A stretch of 64,000 bases of DNA. Source: CAVYGN01 sp963796325. GTDB lineage: Bacteria > Spirochaetota > Brevinematia > Brevinematales > JAOACQ01. This document shows, in pieces, positions 25,300 to 34,100 of this stretch. The DNA lies in assembly GCA_963796325.1 (NCBI GenBank), contig CAWCLF010000001.1, positions 1,736,001-1,800,000 on the forward strand, read 5' to 3'. A program made the translations under genes and the position numbers. Each line of letters starts with the position of its first letter. Position 1 is the first letter of the stretch. The notes under the pieces were generated by a model. It did no database searches, had not been told where the DNA came from, and was given only the letters and a program-made list of their open reading frames with translations.

Positions 25300-25328
25300 A
25301 TTATCATTGTTTAATATATGATCGTCAA
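25300..25328 (-). promoter_or_regulatory. sigma70-type promoter for the yjbQ-sigma-mla operon
   Basis: On the minus strand: TTGACG (25328-25323), 17 bp spacer, GATAAT (25305-25300), about 35 bp before the yjbQ start. It is divergent from the promoter at 25379-25407. Confidence 0.6.
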
Positions 25329-25378
25329 ATCCCTGATGTAACTTTTATCCAGTACGTAATTAATCAAACCGGTCATGT

Positions 25379-25407
25379 TTGATTTTTTGGCGCATCGGCA
25401 ATATACT
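25379..25407 (+). promoter_or_regulatory. sigma70-type promoter for the GT39/sugar-transport operon
   Basis: TTGATT (25379-25384), 17 bp spacer, TATACT (25402-25407), about 45 bp before the start at 25452. Confidence 0.55.
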
Positions 25408-25451
25408 ATCCGGTAAATTTTTGCCCAATAAATACGATTCAAGGTCCTCAA

Positions 25452-27368
25452 ATGGTAAAACAATCAGCCAAACTTAACCTGAAATGGATAACGCTCTGGT
25501 CCGCCGTCCTTGCGGCGGGCATGGTTTATTTATTCTACGGCTTGGGAGCCGAATCCTTCTCCTATGACGAATCCTACACCGCCGCAATTATAGGCCATCC
25601 TCTAACGGCCATATGGAACATAGCGGCCCTGGACAGGTATCCTCCTCTTTACTACATAATGCTCCATGTATATTCCCTCGTTTTCGGGAATTCCGACTTG
25701 TCGCTGCGCTTATTTTCCTATGCGGGAACGATCCTGCTTTCGCTTTTCGGGATAGGCCCGGTCAGGAAAATATTCGGAAACCCTGCCGGACTCTTATATA
25801 CGGCCCTGGTCCTGTTCCTGCCCGTCAATCTTGTAATGAGCCATGAAGCAAGGATGTACACATGGTCCGCGGTATTTGTAACCGGAGCCGCATTATACGT
25901 TTTTTTGGCCTCAAGAGACGGGAAAAAACGAAACTGGGTCCTCTTTATTATTTTTTCGATCCTTGCGGCATATACACATTATTACGCGCTGACGGCGGTA
26001 ATAGTTACATCCGTATTCATATTTTTTTATCTTTATCCCCGGGAAAGGGGAAAATTACAGGCATATTTTATCTCCCTATGCATTATCTTAATTTCATATG
26101 TCCCATGGCTCCCGGCATTTTTTTCGATCCTGCAGAATCCGGTTTCCCGGATGCACAGCCCGCATGCCTCGATCGGAAATATTACCGACGCTTTTATTTA
26201 TCCGTTCGGGGATATTTTCAGGAGCGCCTGGCCCGCCCTGCCTGCATTTGTAGCCGCGGCCGGTTTTATCGCATCGGGGCTTATCATGGCGCTTAAGACC
26301 TGGAAAAAGGAGGACAGGATGGCAGTCCTGGCGTCGGCAGTATATATACTGACGATTGCCGGGGGAATCGCCGCCTCCGATTTTATACGCCCCCTTCTTG
26401 CAGGTCGGTGCGTAATGCCCGTAACCGGCCTCTTTATTATTGCCGCCGCATATGGAATTAAAAAAACAAGGCCCCGCCTGCTGCAGCTGCCGGGTCTTAT
26501 CGTTCTTGGGCTTTTGTTCATTCCCCAGCATATATTTATCCGGGAAAACCTTTTTAACGGTCCGGCAAGAGAGGCTGCAGATTATATAGAATCCTGCGCC
26601 AGACCCGGCGATGTTTTCCTTCACACCGATGAAGAAACCTTCGGCCTTTTCTGCAGGTATTTGAAAGGATACGGCCAGAACCTTTACCTGGGGACTGTTT
26701 ACCAGGGCTACAGGAATTTTAATGCATTCGAAGGGCCGGGGACCATCTTTTCGAATAAGATGGCAGAATTCGCAGGAAATCATACCAATTTCTGGCTTGT
26801 AACAAAAAGCGGCGCAGCACAGACCCGGCTCTCGGAATCATGGATCGCCGCAGGGAAGCTTAAAATCAACGGCATGGCAATGAAATTCATGGACCGGTAT
26901 TCCGCTTTGGATATAAATCTTTATCCGGTGGAGCGGACCCTTAAACCGGTAACGGAATCGGAATGGGGGATCCCCGATCTTACAAACAGCCTCGACCGGC
27001 ATATCTATCCTGCGAGGTCGGGAATACTGAAAGTCAGGCTTACTGGCTTTAAGGACGATTCCGGCACCGCGGAGGTTGTCCTGTACGAGCATGGATGCAT
27101 AGAACCCGGCAACATTTTCCGGTTTAAGAAAGCTCCTGTTAAAATGAATGAGGCCGCTGCCGATTTTGAAGACGTCCCGTACGGGGAATACGCGGTATTT
27201 GCTTTTCACGACAGGAATAATAATGAAAAACCCGATTCAATTTTCGGCATTCCGCTGGAAGAAGAGGGGATCTCGGCCGGCAGCGGGAAAAAGGGTTACG
27301 ATTCGGCTGGATTTATGATTCTTGAGGATGAAAAGGATATAGATATCAAGATGGGCTCGATTTATTAA
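25452..27368 (+). CDS. GT39-type membrane glycosyltransferase fused to a DUF2141-like domain
   Basis: 638 residues. Residues 1 to about 400 contain many TM helices with the GT-C/PMT-type first-loop signature (SYDESYTAAI, LDRYPPLYYIMLH), as in dolichyl-phosphate-mannose-dependent transferases that use polyprenyl-phosphate sugars. Residues 400-500 are extracytoplasmic. The last 115 or so residues form a separate beta domain resembling DUF2141: SGILKVRLTGFKDDSGTAEVVLY, YGEYAVFAFHDRNNNEKPD, FGIPLEEEGISAG. A GT39 enzyme with a DUF2141 tail is unusual. It heads an operon with ABC sugar permeases and a GH3 enzyme. Confidence 0.78.
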   Translation: MVKQSAKLNLKWITLWSAVLAAGMVYLFYGLGAESFSYDESYTAAIIGHPLTAIWNIAALDRYPPLYYIMLHVYSLVFGNSDLSLRLFSYAGTILLSLFGIGPVRKIFGNPAGLLYTALVLFLPVNLVMSHEARMYTWSAVFVTGAALYVFLASRDGKKRNWVLFIIFSILAAYTHYYALTAVIVTSVFIFFYLYPRERGKLQAYFISLCIILISYVPWLPAFFSILQNPVSRMHSPHASIGNITDAFIYPFGDIFRSAWPALPAFVAAAGFIASGLIMALKTWKKEDRMAVLASAVYILTIAGGIAASDFIRPLLAGRCVMPVTGLFIIAAAYGIKKTRPRLLQLPGLIVLGLLFIPQHIFIRENLFNGPAREAADYIESCARPGDVFLHTDEETFGLFCRYLKGYGQNLYLGTVYQGYRNFNAFEGPGTIFSNKMAEFAGNHTNFWLVTKSGAAQTRLSESWIAAGKLKINGMAMKFMDRYSALDINLYPVERTLKPVTESEWGIPDLTNSLDRHIYPARSGILKVRLTGFKDDSGTAEVVLYEHGCIEPGNIFRFKKAPVKMNEAAADFEDVPYGEYAVFAFHDRNNNEKPDSIFGIPLEEEGISAGSGKKGYDSAGFMILEDEKDIDIKMGSIY

Positions 27369-27380
27369 AAGGAGGCCGGC

Positions 27381-28328
27381 ATGCCCGGAGCGGCGGCAGA
27401 GGGAATGAAAAAGAACCGTGCAAACTTGTATGAATTGAAGAGAAAAGCCGTCCCGTACCTCTTCATAACACCGTTTTTTGCAGCTTTCCTTGTTTTTAAC
27501 GCGTTTCCAATACTATTTTCGTTTTTCCTGAGTTTTCAGCGCTGGAACGGCGTGAGCCCATGGCATTTCAACGGGATCGCCAATTTTATAAATCTTTTTA
27601 TCGACGACAAGTTCTGGTTTTCTCTGCTGATGACATTTTCGATAATGGTCCTTACAATTCTTCCCCTTCATTCCCTGTCCATCTTCTTCGCTTTCCTTCT
27701 GAATTCAGCATTCGTAAAATTCAAGATCTTCTTCAAAGCCGTTTTTTTCCTCCCGTATATTACATCTTCGGTGGCGATCGGCGTCATTTTCTGGCTGATC
27801 TTTAGCCCGGGAGGAATATTGAATCATATTGTAGGACAGTATTTCCAGTTTTTAACCGGGCTCCTGAAGGTGCACACTCCCGTATTATGGATCAACGATT
27901 TATTTCCGCTGACAGTGAGCGTTGTTATGATATGGAAGCTTATAGGCTGGAACACGATACTTTATTTTGCCGCGCTGCAGGGAATTCCAAAGCCTCTTTA
28001 CGAGGCTGCAAGGGTCGACGGCGCGTCATGGCCCCAGGTATTTTTCAGGATCACCCTCCCTCTTATACGCCCCATGATATATTTTGCCGTGACCATGTCA
28101 GTTATCGCCCTGATGCAGCTTTTTGACGAACCCGCCGTCATTGTAGGGACAAGGAATCTGTCCTGGGTGCCGCCTTTGACCGTGGTGATTTACCTTTACA
28201 AGCAGGCGTTCATATTGATGAATTTCGGAATGGCGGCAGCAACTTCCTATGTGATATTTATTATTATATTCATACTTTCGCGGATACTCAAACTGGTATT
28301 CAGGGACCAGGCGGAGACGGTAAAATGA
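27381..28328 (+). CDS. carbohydrate ABC transporter permease, MalF/UgpA type
   Basis: 315 residues with six TM helices. The EAA loop for ATPase coupling is YEAARVDGASWPQVFFRITLPLIRP (about 208-232). The order MalF-like then MalG-like is standard. No substrate-binding protein or ATPase gene is near, so those parts must come from elsewhere in the genome. Its stop overlaps the next start by 4 bp. Confidence 0.85.
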   Translation: MPGAAAEGMKKNRANLYELKRKAVPYLFITPFFAAFLVFNAFPILFSFFLSFQRWNGVSPWHFNGIANFINLFIDDKFWFSLLMTFSIMVLTILPLHSLSIFFAFLLNSAFVKFKIFFKAVFFLPYITSSVAIGVIFWLIFSPGGILNHIVGQYFQFLTGLLKVHTPVLWINDLFPLTVSVVMIWKLIGWNTILYFAALQGIPKPLYEAARVDGASWPQVFFRITLPLIRPMIYFAVTMSVIALMQLFDEPAVIVGTRNLSWVPPLTVVIYLYKQAFILMNFGMAAATSYVIFIIIFILSRILKLVFRDQAETVK

Positions 28329-29179
28329 CGGCAGTTTTACATGCGGCGCTTTCCTTTTTAAAAAAAATACTTGTAAATACGGGAATATATCTGCCTGTAA
28401 TATTGCTGGCCTTAGCAACTGTTTTCCCGTTTTTCTATATGTTCATTGCTTCCTCGAAGAACTACCACGAGATTCTGTATCAAGCGGACAAACTCCTGTT
28501 CGCCCGCGACTGGGTGGATAACGTAAAGGACAATTACAAGATCCTGACACAATGGACGCCTTTCTGGGGAAGCGTTATAAACAGCATTTATATAAGCGTC
28601 ATGAGCACATTTTTCGCGCTCCTGGGGGCTTCCCTGGGAGGGTACGCTTTTGCCGTTTACAGGTTCAAGGGCAAGGAGCTCCTTTACGGCATTATGCTTG
28701 TCACGCTGATGATACCGCCGACGGTGGGCGTCATACCTCTGTTTTCAATGATGAAGGCTTTCGGATGGTTCAGCCAGGCCAGGGCGTTATACCTGCCATG
28801 TCTTGCAAGCGCTTACGGGGTATTCATGGTGCGAAAGTACCTTGAAAGTTCGATGCCCGGCGACCTTATAGACGCCGCAAGGATCGACGGATGCTCAGAG
28901 TTTAAAATTTATTACCACGTGATATTGCCCCTTGCTCTCCCTATACTGGGAGCCCTGGGAATAATAACCTTCATAACAAGCTGGGGGGCGTTCTTCCTGC
29001 CGATGCTGCTTTTACAGGAACCGTCGTCCTGGACCGTTCCCCTCCTGATGTCGCAGGTGCCGCCTTCGTCGGCGCTCCTGGCGGGCACACTGACGACTAT
29101 TCCTTTTTCAATCGTATTTTTGATCCTGTCGAGGTGGATCATTTCCGGAGTGACCGAAGGGGCCTTCAGCGAAATCTGA
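28325..29179 (+). CDS. carbohydrate ABC transporter permease, MalG/UgpE type
   Basis: 284 residues with six TM helices and the EAA motif DAARIDGCSEFKIYYHVILPLALPILG. It pairs with the upstream MalF-type permease. The transport substrate is probably an oligosaccharide whose products are processed by the following GH3 enzyme, which is inference from the operon. Confidence 0.85.
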   Translation: MTAVLHAALSFLKKILVNTGIYLPVILLALATVFPFFYMFIASSKNYHEILYQADKLLFARDWVDNVKDNYKILTQWTPFWGSVINSIYISVMSTFFALLGASLGGYAFAVYRFKGKELLYGIMLVTLMIPPTVGVIPLFSMMKAFGWFSQARALYLPCLASAYGVFMVRKYLESSMPGDLIDAARIDGCSEFKIYYHVILPLALPILGALGIITFITSWGAFFLPMLLLQEPSSWTVPLLMSQVPPSSALLAGTLTTIPFSIVFLILSRWIISGVTEGAFSEI

Positions 29180-29193
29180 TTAAAGAGAGGCGC

Positions 29194-31023
29194 ATGAAAA
29201 AAGTGAATTTTGCAAAAATAAGTCTTATAACCTTCTCGATAATTCTTTCAATCCGGTTTATGTCTTACGGGATTACAACTCCGGAGGAAAAGGCGGCAGA
29301 CCTGCTTTCGAAGATGACCATAGATGAAAAGATCGGCCAGATGACACTGATCGAAAGGGGATACCTTTCCAGCGTCAACGATATCAAAAATTATTTCCTG
29401 GGAGGGCTGTTGTCGAGCGAACCGATGCCGGAAACAAATACGGCAGACAACTGGGCCCGGATAATCGATTCGTACAAGAAGATAGCCCTGGAGACAAGGC
29501 TTAAAATACCTTTAATTTACGGAATAGATGCTGTCCATGGCAACGGAAGGGTTAAAGACGCCGTTATTTTTCCTCATAATATCGGCATGGGCTGCACGCG
29601 GGATCCTGCTCTTATCGAAAAAATGGCGCAAATTACGGCGGAGGAAACAAGCGCCTGCGGCGCTAACTGGACCTTTGCGCCCTGCATTGCCGTGTCGAGA
29701 AACATCAGGTGGGGAAGGGCGTACGAAAGCTATTCCGAGGACCCTGACGTTACAGGCATGATGGGCGAAGCCTTCGTAAAAGGATTCCAGGAACCCCTTG
29801 CCGGCGGCGGTTTTTCTATTGCCGCATGCGCGAAGCATTATGCCGGCGACGGAGGCACTGGTGATTCCCTCTGGCAGAATATGTGGGGCGTCGACCGCGG
29901 AAACACAGCCCTGCCGCTAGATTTATTCAGGGAGATACACCTGAAACCCTATTTTAAAGCTGTCGGCGCAGGCGTAAAAACCGTAATGATTTCGTTCTCA
30001 AGCTGGAACGGCATCCCGATGAGCGAAAACAAATATCTGATCACCGATGTCCTTAAAGGCGAAATGAAGTTCAGGGGATTCGCCGTTTCGGACTGGGGCG
30101 CACTGGACCTTCTTCCGGGTGATTACAAAAAAGAGATCGAAACCTCCGTCAACGCGGGAATGGATATGATAATGGTGCCCGATAAATATGAAAAATTTAC
30201 AAGAACCCTCAAGGAACTCGTAGGCGAGTGGAGAATACCTGTTTCGCGTATCGACGACGCGGTCGGGAGGATTTTGACCGTTAAATATGAAATGGGCCTC
30301 TTTTCGCATCCGTTCAGCGGCCCTGCATTGCTTGAAAATGTCGGAAGCCCGGAACACAGGAGAATTGCCAGGCAGTGTGTAAGGGAATCGGCTGTGCTCC
30401 TCAAAAACAACAGCCTCCTGCCCCTGAATAAAAAAATAAAAAAGATCTTTGTCTGCGGCAAGAATTCCGACAACCTGGGAAGGCAGTGCGGGGGATGGTC
30501 GCTCAAGTGGCTGGGATTTGACGGCAACCAGGAAACAAAGGGAACGACGATTCTCGAAGCGGTAAGGGAAGCCGTTTCGCCGGGGACTGAAGTTGTATAT
30601 TCCATGAACGGCAGCGGGATAGATAATTCCGGAGCGGACGCCGCCATAGTCGTGCTGGGTGAAACCCCTTATTCGGAATACATGGGCGACCGTTACGACC
30701 TGTCCCTGGATGAAAGCGACTATAACCTGATCGATACGATAAAGAATTCGAAGATTAAAAAGCTCCTCATGCTTGTATCGGGGAGGCCCTTGATTATTAC
30801 GGACATAATAGGGTATTTCGACGCCGTCATCGCGGCATGGCTTCCGGGCACCGAGGGCGGAGGGCTTGCGGACGTCATTTTCGGAGATTACAATCCCACC
30901 GGGAAGCTCTCGTTTACCTGGCCCAGGAGCATGGCGGGCGTGCCGCTAGATAAAAAAAATCCGCTTTTCCCGTTCGGCTTCGGCCTCTCGTATAACAGGC
31001 CTTTAAAAAATAAGGAGATTTGA
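29194..31023 (+). CDS. exported glycoside hydrolase family 3 (beta-glucosidase/hexosaminidase-like)
   Basis: 609 residues from ATG 29194 (GAGAGG upstream); longer upstream extensions would lack a signal. Sec signal at the N-terminus, then a GH3 TIM-barrel (KMTIDEKIGQMTLIERG, IPLIYGIDAVHGNG, NWTFAPCIAVSRNIRWGRAYESYSEDP, CAKHYAGDGGT) with the nucleophile Asp in FRGFAVSDWGALD, and an alpha/beta-sandwich domain (ESAVLLKNNSLLPL to the C-terminus). There is no FnIII domain, so it is a short GH3. Probably a periplasmic exo-acting beta-glycosidase. Confidence 0.9.
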   Translation: MKKVNFAKISLITFSIILSIRFMSYGITTPEEKAADLLSKMTIDEKIGQMTLIERGYLSSVNDIKNYFLGGLLSSEPMPETNTADNWARIIDSYKKIALETRLKIPLIYGIDAVHGNGRVKDAVIFPHNIGMGCTRDPALIEKMAQITAEETSACGANWTFAPCIAVSRNIRWGRAYESYSEDPDVTGMMGEAFVKGFQEPLAGGGFSIAACAKHYAGDGGTGDSLWQNMWGVDRGNTALPLDLFREIHLKPYFKAVGAGVKTVMISFSSWNGIPMSENKYLITDVLKGEMKFRGFAVSDWGALDLLPGDYKKEIETSVNAGMDMIMVPDKYEKFTRTLKELVGEWRIPVSRIDDAVGRILTVKYEMGLFSHPFSGPALLENVGSPEHRRIARQCVRESAVLLKNNSLLPLNKKIKKIFVCGKNSDNLGRQCGGWSLKWLGFDGNQETKGTTILEAVREAVSPGTEVVYSMNGSGIDNSGADAAIVVLGETPYSEYMGDRYDLSLDESDYNLIDTIKNSKIKKLLMLVSGRPLIITDIIGYFDAVIAAWLPGTEGGGLADVIFGDYNPTGKLSFTWPRSMAGVPLDKKNPLFPFGFGLSYNRPLKNKEI

Positions 31024-31027
31024 TATT

Positions 31028-31837
31028 ATGCTCTGGAAGAGAATTTTGTTTTTTGCAGTTATGATAGGCTCGGGCGCGCTGTTATCCTATCTTTTGACGC
31101 TCGGATATGTGGAGAATATGAGAAGCATAAGCGACCTCTCGAAATCCTTCGAACCCGATAAAGGATATATAAAAGTATTCAGCACCGGGAAAACGAATTT
31201 GAACGAAGGCATTCTTTACCGTATCGGTCTCCGGACTCCCATGCTCGTGCACTTCTATATAACTGCCCGGTACGACGGAGATAAATGGATCGAGCTTAAA
31301 GGCGATAAAAAGATCGTAGGTGTAAACGGAAACTACGTTGATCTTCTCCGCGGCAATTACCCGCTGGCGAACGATTCTTTTCTCCTCCGAGAAGGCTCTT
31401 ACGAGGTGATAGCCCAGAACCCCTATATTAACGGGAATCTGACGCTCTATATAAGCAACGAAAAACCCGAAGTTAAAACGGTTGCGAGGCTCCTGCGCAT
31501 CGATTCCGGCGATCTGGATAACCCGCCTTCGGGTTTAGTAAAGGTATATTCCGCAAGTTTAAATCAATTTGAAAGCACGAATGCCGTAGTCTATGAATTC
31601 AGAAAAGAAACGGCTGGAAACGAGACTTTTTCAGTTTATGCAAGGGTGCCCAGGGGCAGGGTATCCGTAAAACTGCAGGGGCGCAATATCAGGGATTTCG
31701 AATTTATCAATGAAATGCATCCGGTATGCGATCAATTCACGACAACCCTTGAAAAGGGGGATTACCGCATTACAATAACCGCGGATCATCCCGGGGGAGA
31801 GGTCATGATATTCAGGAAGAAAAACCCGGGCTCATGA
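31028..31837 (+). CDS. membrane-anchored protein with two similar beta domains
   Basis: 269 residues, 4 bp after GH3 and with an AAGGAG site. It has one N-terminal TM helix (about 5-25) and then two repeats of roughly 110 residues. Each begins with a YIKVFST/LVKVYSA strand and ends with a REGSYEVIAQNP/EKGDYRITITAD strand, which indicates an internal duplication. No family is recognised. The location suggests a surface or periplasmic carbohydrate-binding accessory, which is inference. Confidence 0.65.
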   Translation: MLWKRILFFAVMIGSGALLSYLLTLGYVENMRSISDLSKSFEPDKGYIKVFSTGKTNLNEGILYRIGLRTPMLVHFYITARYDGDKWIELKGDKKIVGVNGNYVDLLRGNYPLANDSFLLREGSYEVIAQNPYINGNLTLYISNEKPEVKTVARLLRIDSGDLDNPPSGLVKVYSASLNQFESTNAVVYEFRKETAGNETFSVYARVPRGRVSVKLQGRNIRDFEFINEMHPVCDQFTTTLEKGDYRITITADHPGGEVMIFRKKNPGS

Positions 31838-31877
31838 GTTTCTTTTTGATCGTTTCCGGGGAAATCGCCATTGCAAA

Positions 31878-32993
31878 TCAATCCCTCCGTTTATTTTTGC
31901 ATATATCGCCGATTTTCTCTATAAGGAAACGGTTCGCTTCCATGCTTCCGACGCTTATCCTGAAATAATTTCCGGGGAAACCGAAAGAAACCAGGGGCCT
32001 TATCGTTATGCCGTTTTTTTCAAGGTGTTCCTTGATCTCCCTGCTTTTAGGGCCAAGGTCGGTAAAAATAAAATTCCCGTATGGTTTTATATACCGGATT
32101 CCCAGTTCGGCGAATTTATTTTCAAGGTAAGCCCTCCCTTCATCGACCGCGGTAAGCGTCATTTTAAGAAATTCCTCGTCGCGGAGCGACGCGGCCGCTC
32201 CGCTCTGCTGCAGTGTTCCCAGGTTAAATGGAAGCCTGATCTTTTCGATCTCCGCGGCGATTTTTTCATGCAGGACCGCATAACCCACCCTGAGCCCGGC
32301 AAGGCCGTAAGCTTTAGAAAATGTAAAACAGATAATGAGGTTGGGATATTCTTCCCTCAGGGACATGAAAGAATTTCCTATGCCTGCAAAATGTATATAA
32401 GCCTCGTCAAGGAGCACCGCCGTACCGGGGGGGATCCTGTCGAGGAAGCCCTTTATTGCAGGTATGTCATGAAAAGTCGATGTCGGATTGTCCGGGTTGG
32501 AGAACATAACGAGCTTCGGCCTGCCGGATTTAAGCGCCCGTCCGGCTATAGCGTCAAGGTCGACTTTAAAATCCTTCCTGGGGATCCTTGCAAGGGCTGC
32601 GCCTCTTGACAGGGAACAGATTTCGTACATCGAGAAGCCGTTTTCGGAAATTATCACTTCATCGCCCGGGGATATGAAGCCTGCCGCTATCATGTTTATG
32701 ATTTCATCCGCAGAATCGCCGAAAATGATTTCGCTGTGCTTCACGGGGACATTCCTTTTCTGCCAGAAAGCGGAAACGGCCTCCCTGAGTTCCGGCATCC
32801 GGGGATCCGGGTAAAGGGAAACCCCGCCGTTAAGTTTGTCTTTCATCGCCTCGATCGCGAGAGGAGAACTGCCTATGGGGTTTTCATTTGAAGAAAGCTT
32901 GTACTGCTTCAAATTCCCGGGAGCCGGGCTTTTGCCTTCGATATAGGGGGGGATGCGGAGTATTTCAGGTCTTATCGATTTCATTATTTCCAT
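31878..32993 (-). CDS. hisC: histidinol-phosphate aminotransferase
   Basis: 371 residues of fold-type I PLP aminotransferase. LSSNENPIGSS at the N-terminus, PDPRMPELREAVSAF, FSNPDNPTSTF, VLLDEAYIHFAG, and FTFSKAYGLAGLRVGYAV, whose Lys carries PLP, all fit HisC. It transfers an amino group to imidazole-acetol phosphate in histidine synthesis. No other his genes are adjacent. It follows the VOC-HAD gene on the same strand with a 38 bp gap. Confidence 0.88.
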   Translation of the reverse strand: MEIMKSIRPEILRIPPYIEGKSPAPGNLKQYKLSSNENPIGSSPLAIEAMKDKLNGGVSLYPDPRMPELREAVSAFWQKRNVPVKHSEIIFGDSADEIINMIAAGFISPGDEVIISENGFSMYEICSLSRGAALARIPRKDFKVDLDAIAGRALKSGRPKLVMFSNPDNPTSTFHDIPAIKGFLDRIPPGTAVLLDEAYIHFAGIGNSFMSLREEYPNLIICFTFSKAYGLAGLRVGYAVLHEKIAAEIEKIRLPFNLGTLQQSGAAASLRDEEFLKMTLTAVDEGRAYLENKFAELGIRYIKPYGNFIFTDLGPKSREIKEHLEKNGITIRPLVSFGFPGNYFRISVGSMEANRFLIEKIGDICKNKRRD

Positions 32994-33031
32994 AATTTAT
33001 TCCTTATTCCGGACAGGCTTAATCCGCCGGA

Positions 33032-34087
33032 TCAGCTGTGTTTCAGTACCCATTTAATGGCCCTCCGGGCGTTGAATCCCTTCATGCCGTTCATATAGAT
33101 AAGATCTGCCATGAAGAACCTGTCCGAAACCGGCGCATCGGCGAGGTAGGGGACGGCTATGCATGGCATGGAAGCCCTTACAGCAGCTTCAACTCCGTAC
33201 CGGGAATCTTCTACGACCGCGCAGTTTGCCTGATCGACGCCGAGCCTTCGGGAAGTTTCAATGAAAACATCCGGAGCGGGTTTTCCCCTTTCTACGCTTT
33301 CGGCTGATACTGCTGCGGTAAAATAGTCCCTGAGGCCGGTCATGTCTATTATTTCTTCCAGGACTCCGGCAGAAGTTCCTGAAGCAATCCCGAGCTTATA
33401 TCCCGACGCCTTTAAAAGCCTGATAAATTTGATCATTTCAGGAAATACCTTTGTATTGTTCCTGGCCTTTTCCATGTAGTATTCATTTTTACGTGCAAGC
33501 AGCGTTTCTATGCTGTCTTTGATGCCGTAAGCAGTTTTCAGGTCCTTCATCATTTCGAGGTTGCCCGTTCCTACATATTTATGCTTCATGGCAGGGGTTA
33601 GTATAATGCCGTAATCGTGAAGGAGGCGGCGGTCGGCTTCGTAATAATTGCCTTCGCTGTCGATCACGGTGCCGTCGAGGTCGAAAATTACGGCGCTGAT
33701 TTTATAGCCGGGGAAAGCCCTGATCCGTTTCGAAATTTCAATTATGTTGCCTTCCGGGTCGGAAGCCGAGGCTTCGAGGCACCCGTCTCCTGTAACCCGC
33801 GGAGCATCGATATTCTCAAGGCCGAGAGCTAGGAGCCTTGCATATTCTTTATTTACGTCAGGCGAGTAAAAAGCTATATGATTCGGCCTCTCCGGCCGTT
33901 CCGGCTTTGAGTTTTCCCTTTCCAGTAGCTCGAGCTTTACTTTACCGTTAGAGAGGACTGCCGTGCGCAATCCCTTTTGATTTGAGCTTCTATAACGGTA
34001 AACAGTCCTGAAATCGAAGAATTTTTTATAGAAAAGCTCCATTGTGAAACTGTCGGACACTTCGATGCCTATGTGGTCCAGGTTCAT
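33032..34087 (-). CDS. VOC-domain / HAD phosphatase fusion
   Basis: 351 residues. Residues 1-120 look like a vicinal-oxygen-chelate (glyoxalase-type) half: LDHIGIEVSDS, KLELLE, PNHIAFYSPDVNKEY, SDPEGNIIEI. Residues 130-351 form a HAD subfamily IA phosphatase or phosphoglucomutase: FDLDGTVIDSE nucleophile loop, GIASGTSAGV, GKPAPDVFIE and VVEDSRYGVEAA. Both halves seem intact. The fusion suggests a two-step small-molecule repair or detoxification enzyme, but the substrate is unknown. It lies between gltX and hisC on the minus strand. Confidence 0.78.
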   Translation of the reverse strand: MNLDHIGIEVSDSFTMELFYKKFFDFRTVYRYRSSNQKGLRTAVLSNGKVKLELLERENSKPERPERPNHIAFYSPDVNKEYARLLALGLENIDAPRVTGDGCLEASASDPEGNIIEISKRIRAFPGYKISAVIFDLDGTVIDSEGNYYEADRRLLHDYGIILTPAMKHKYVGTGNLEMMKDLKTAYGIKDSIETLLARKNEYYMEKARNNTKVFPEMIKFIRLLKASGYKLGIASGTSAGVLEEIIDMTGLRDYFTAAVSAESVERGKPAPDVFIETSRRLGVDQANCAVVEDSRYGVEAAVRASMPCIAVPYLADAPVSDRFFMADLIYMNGMKGFNARRAIKWVLKHS

Positions 34088-34100
34088 AAAAAAACCGTCC

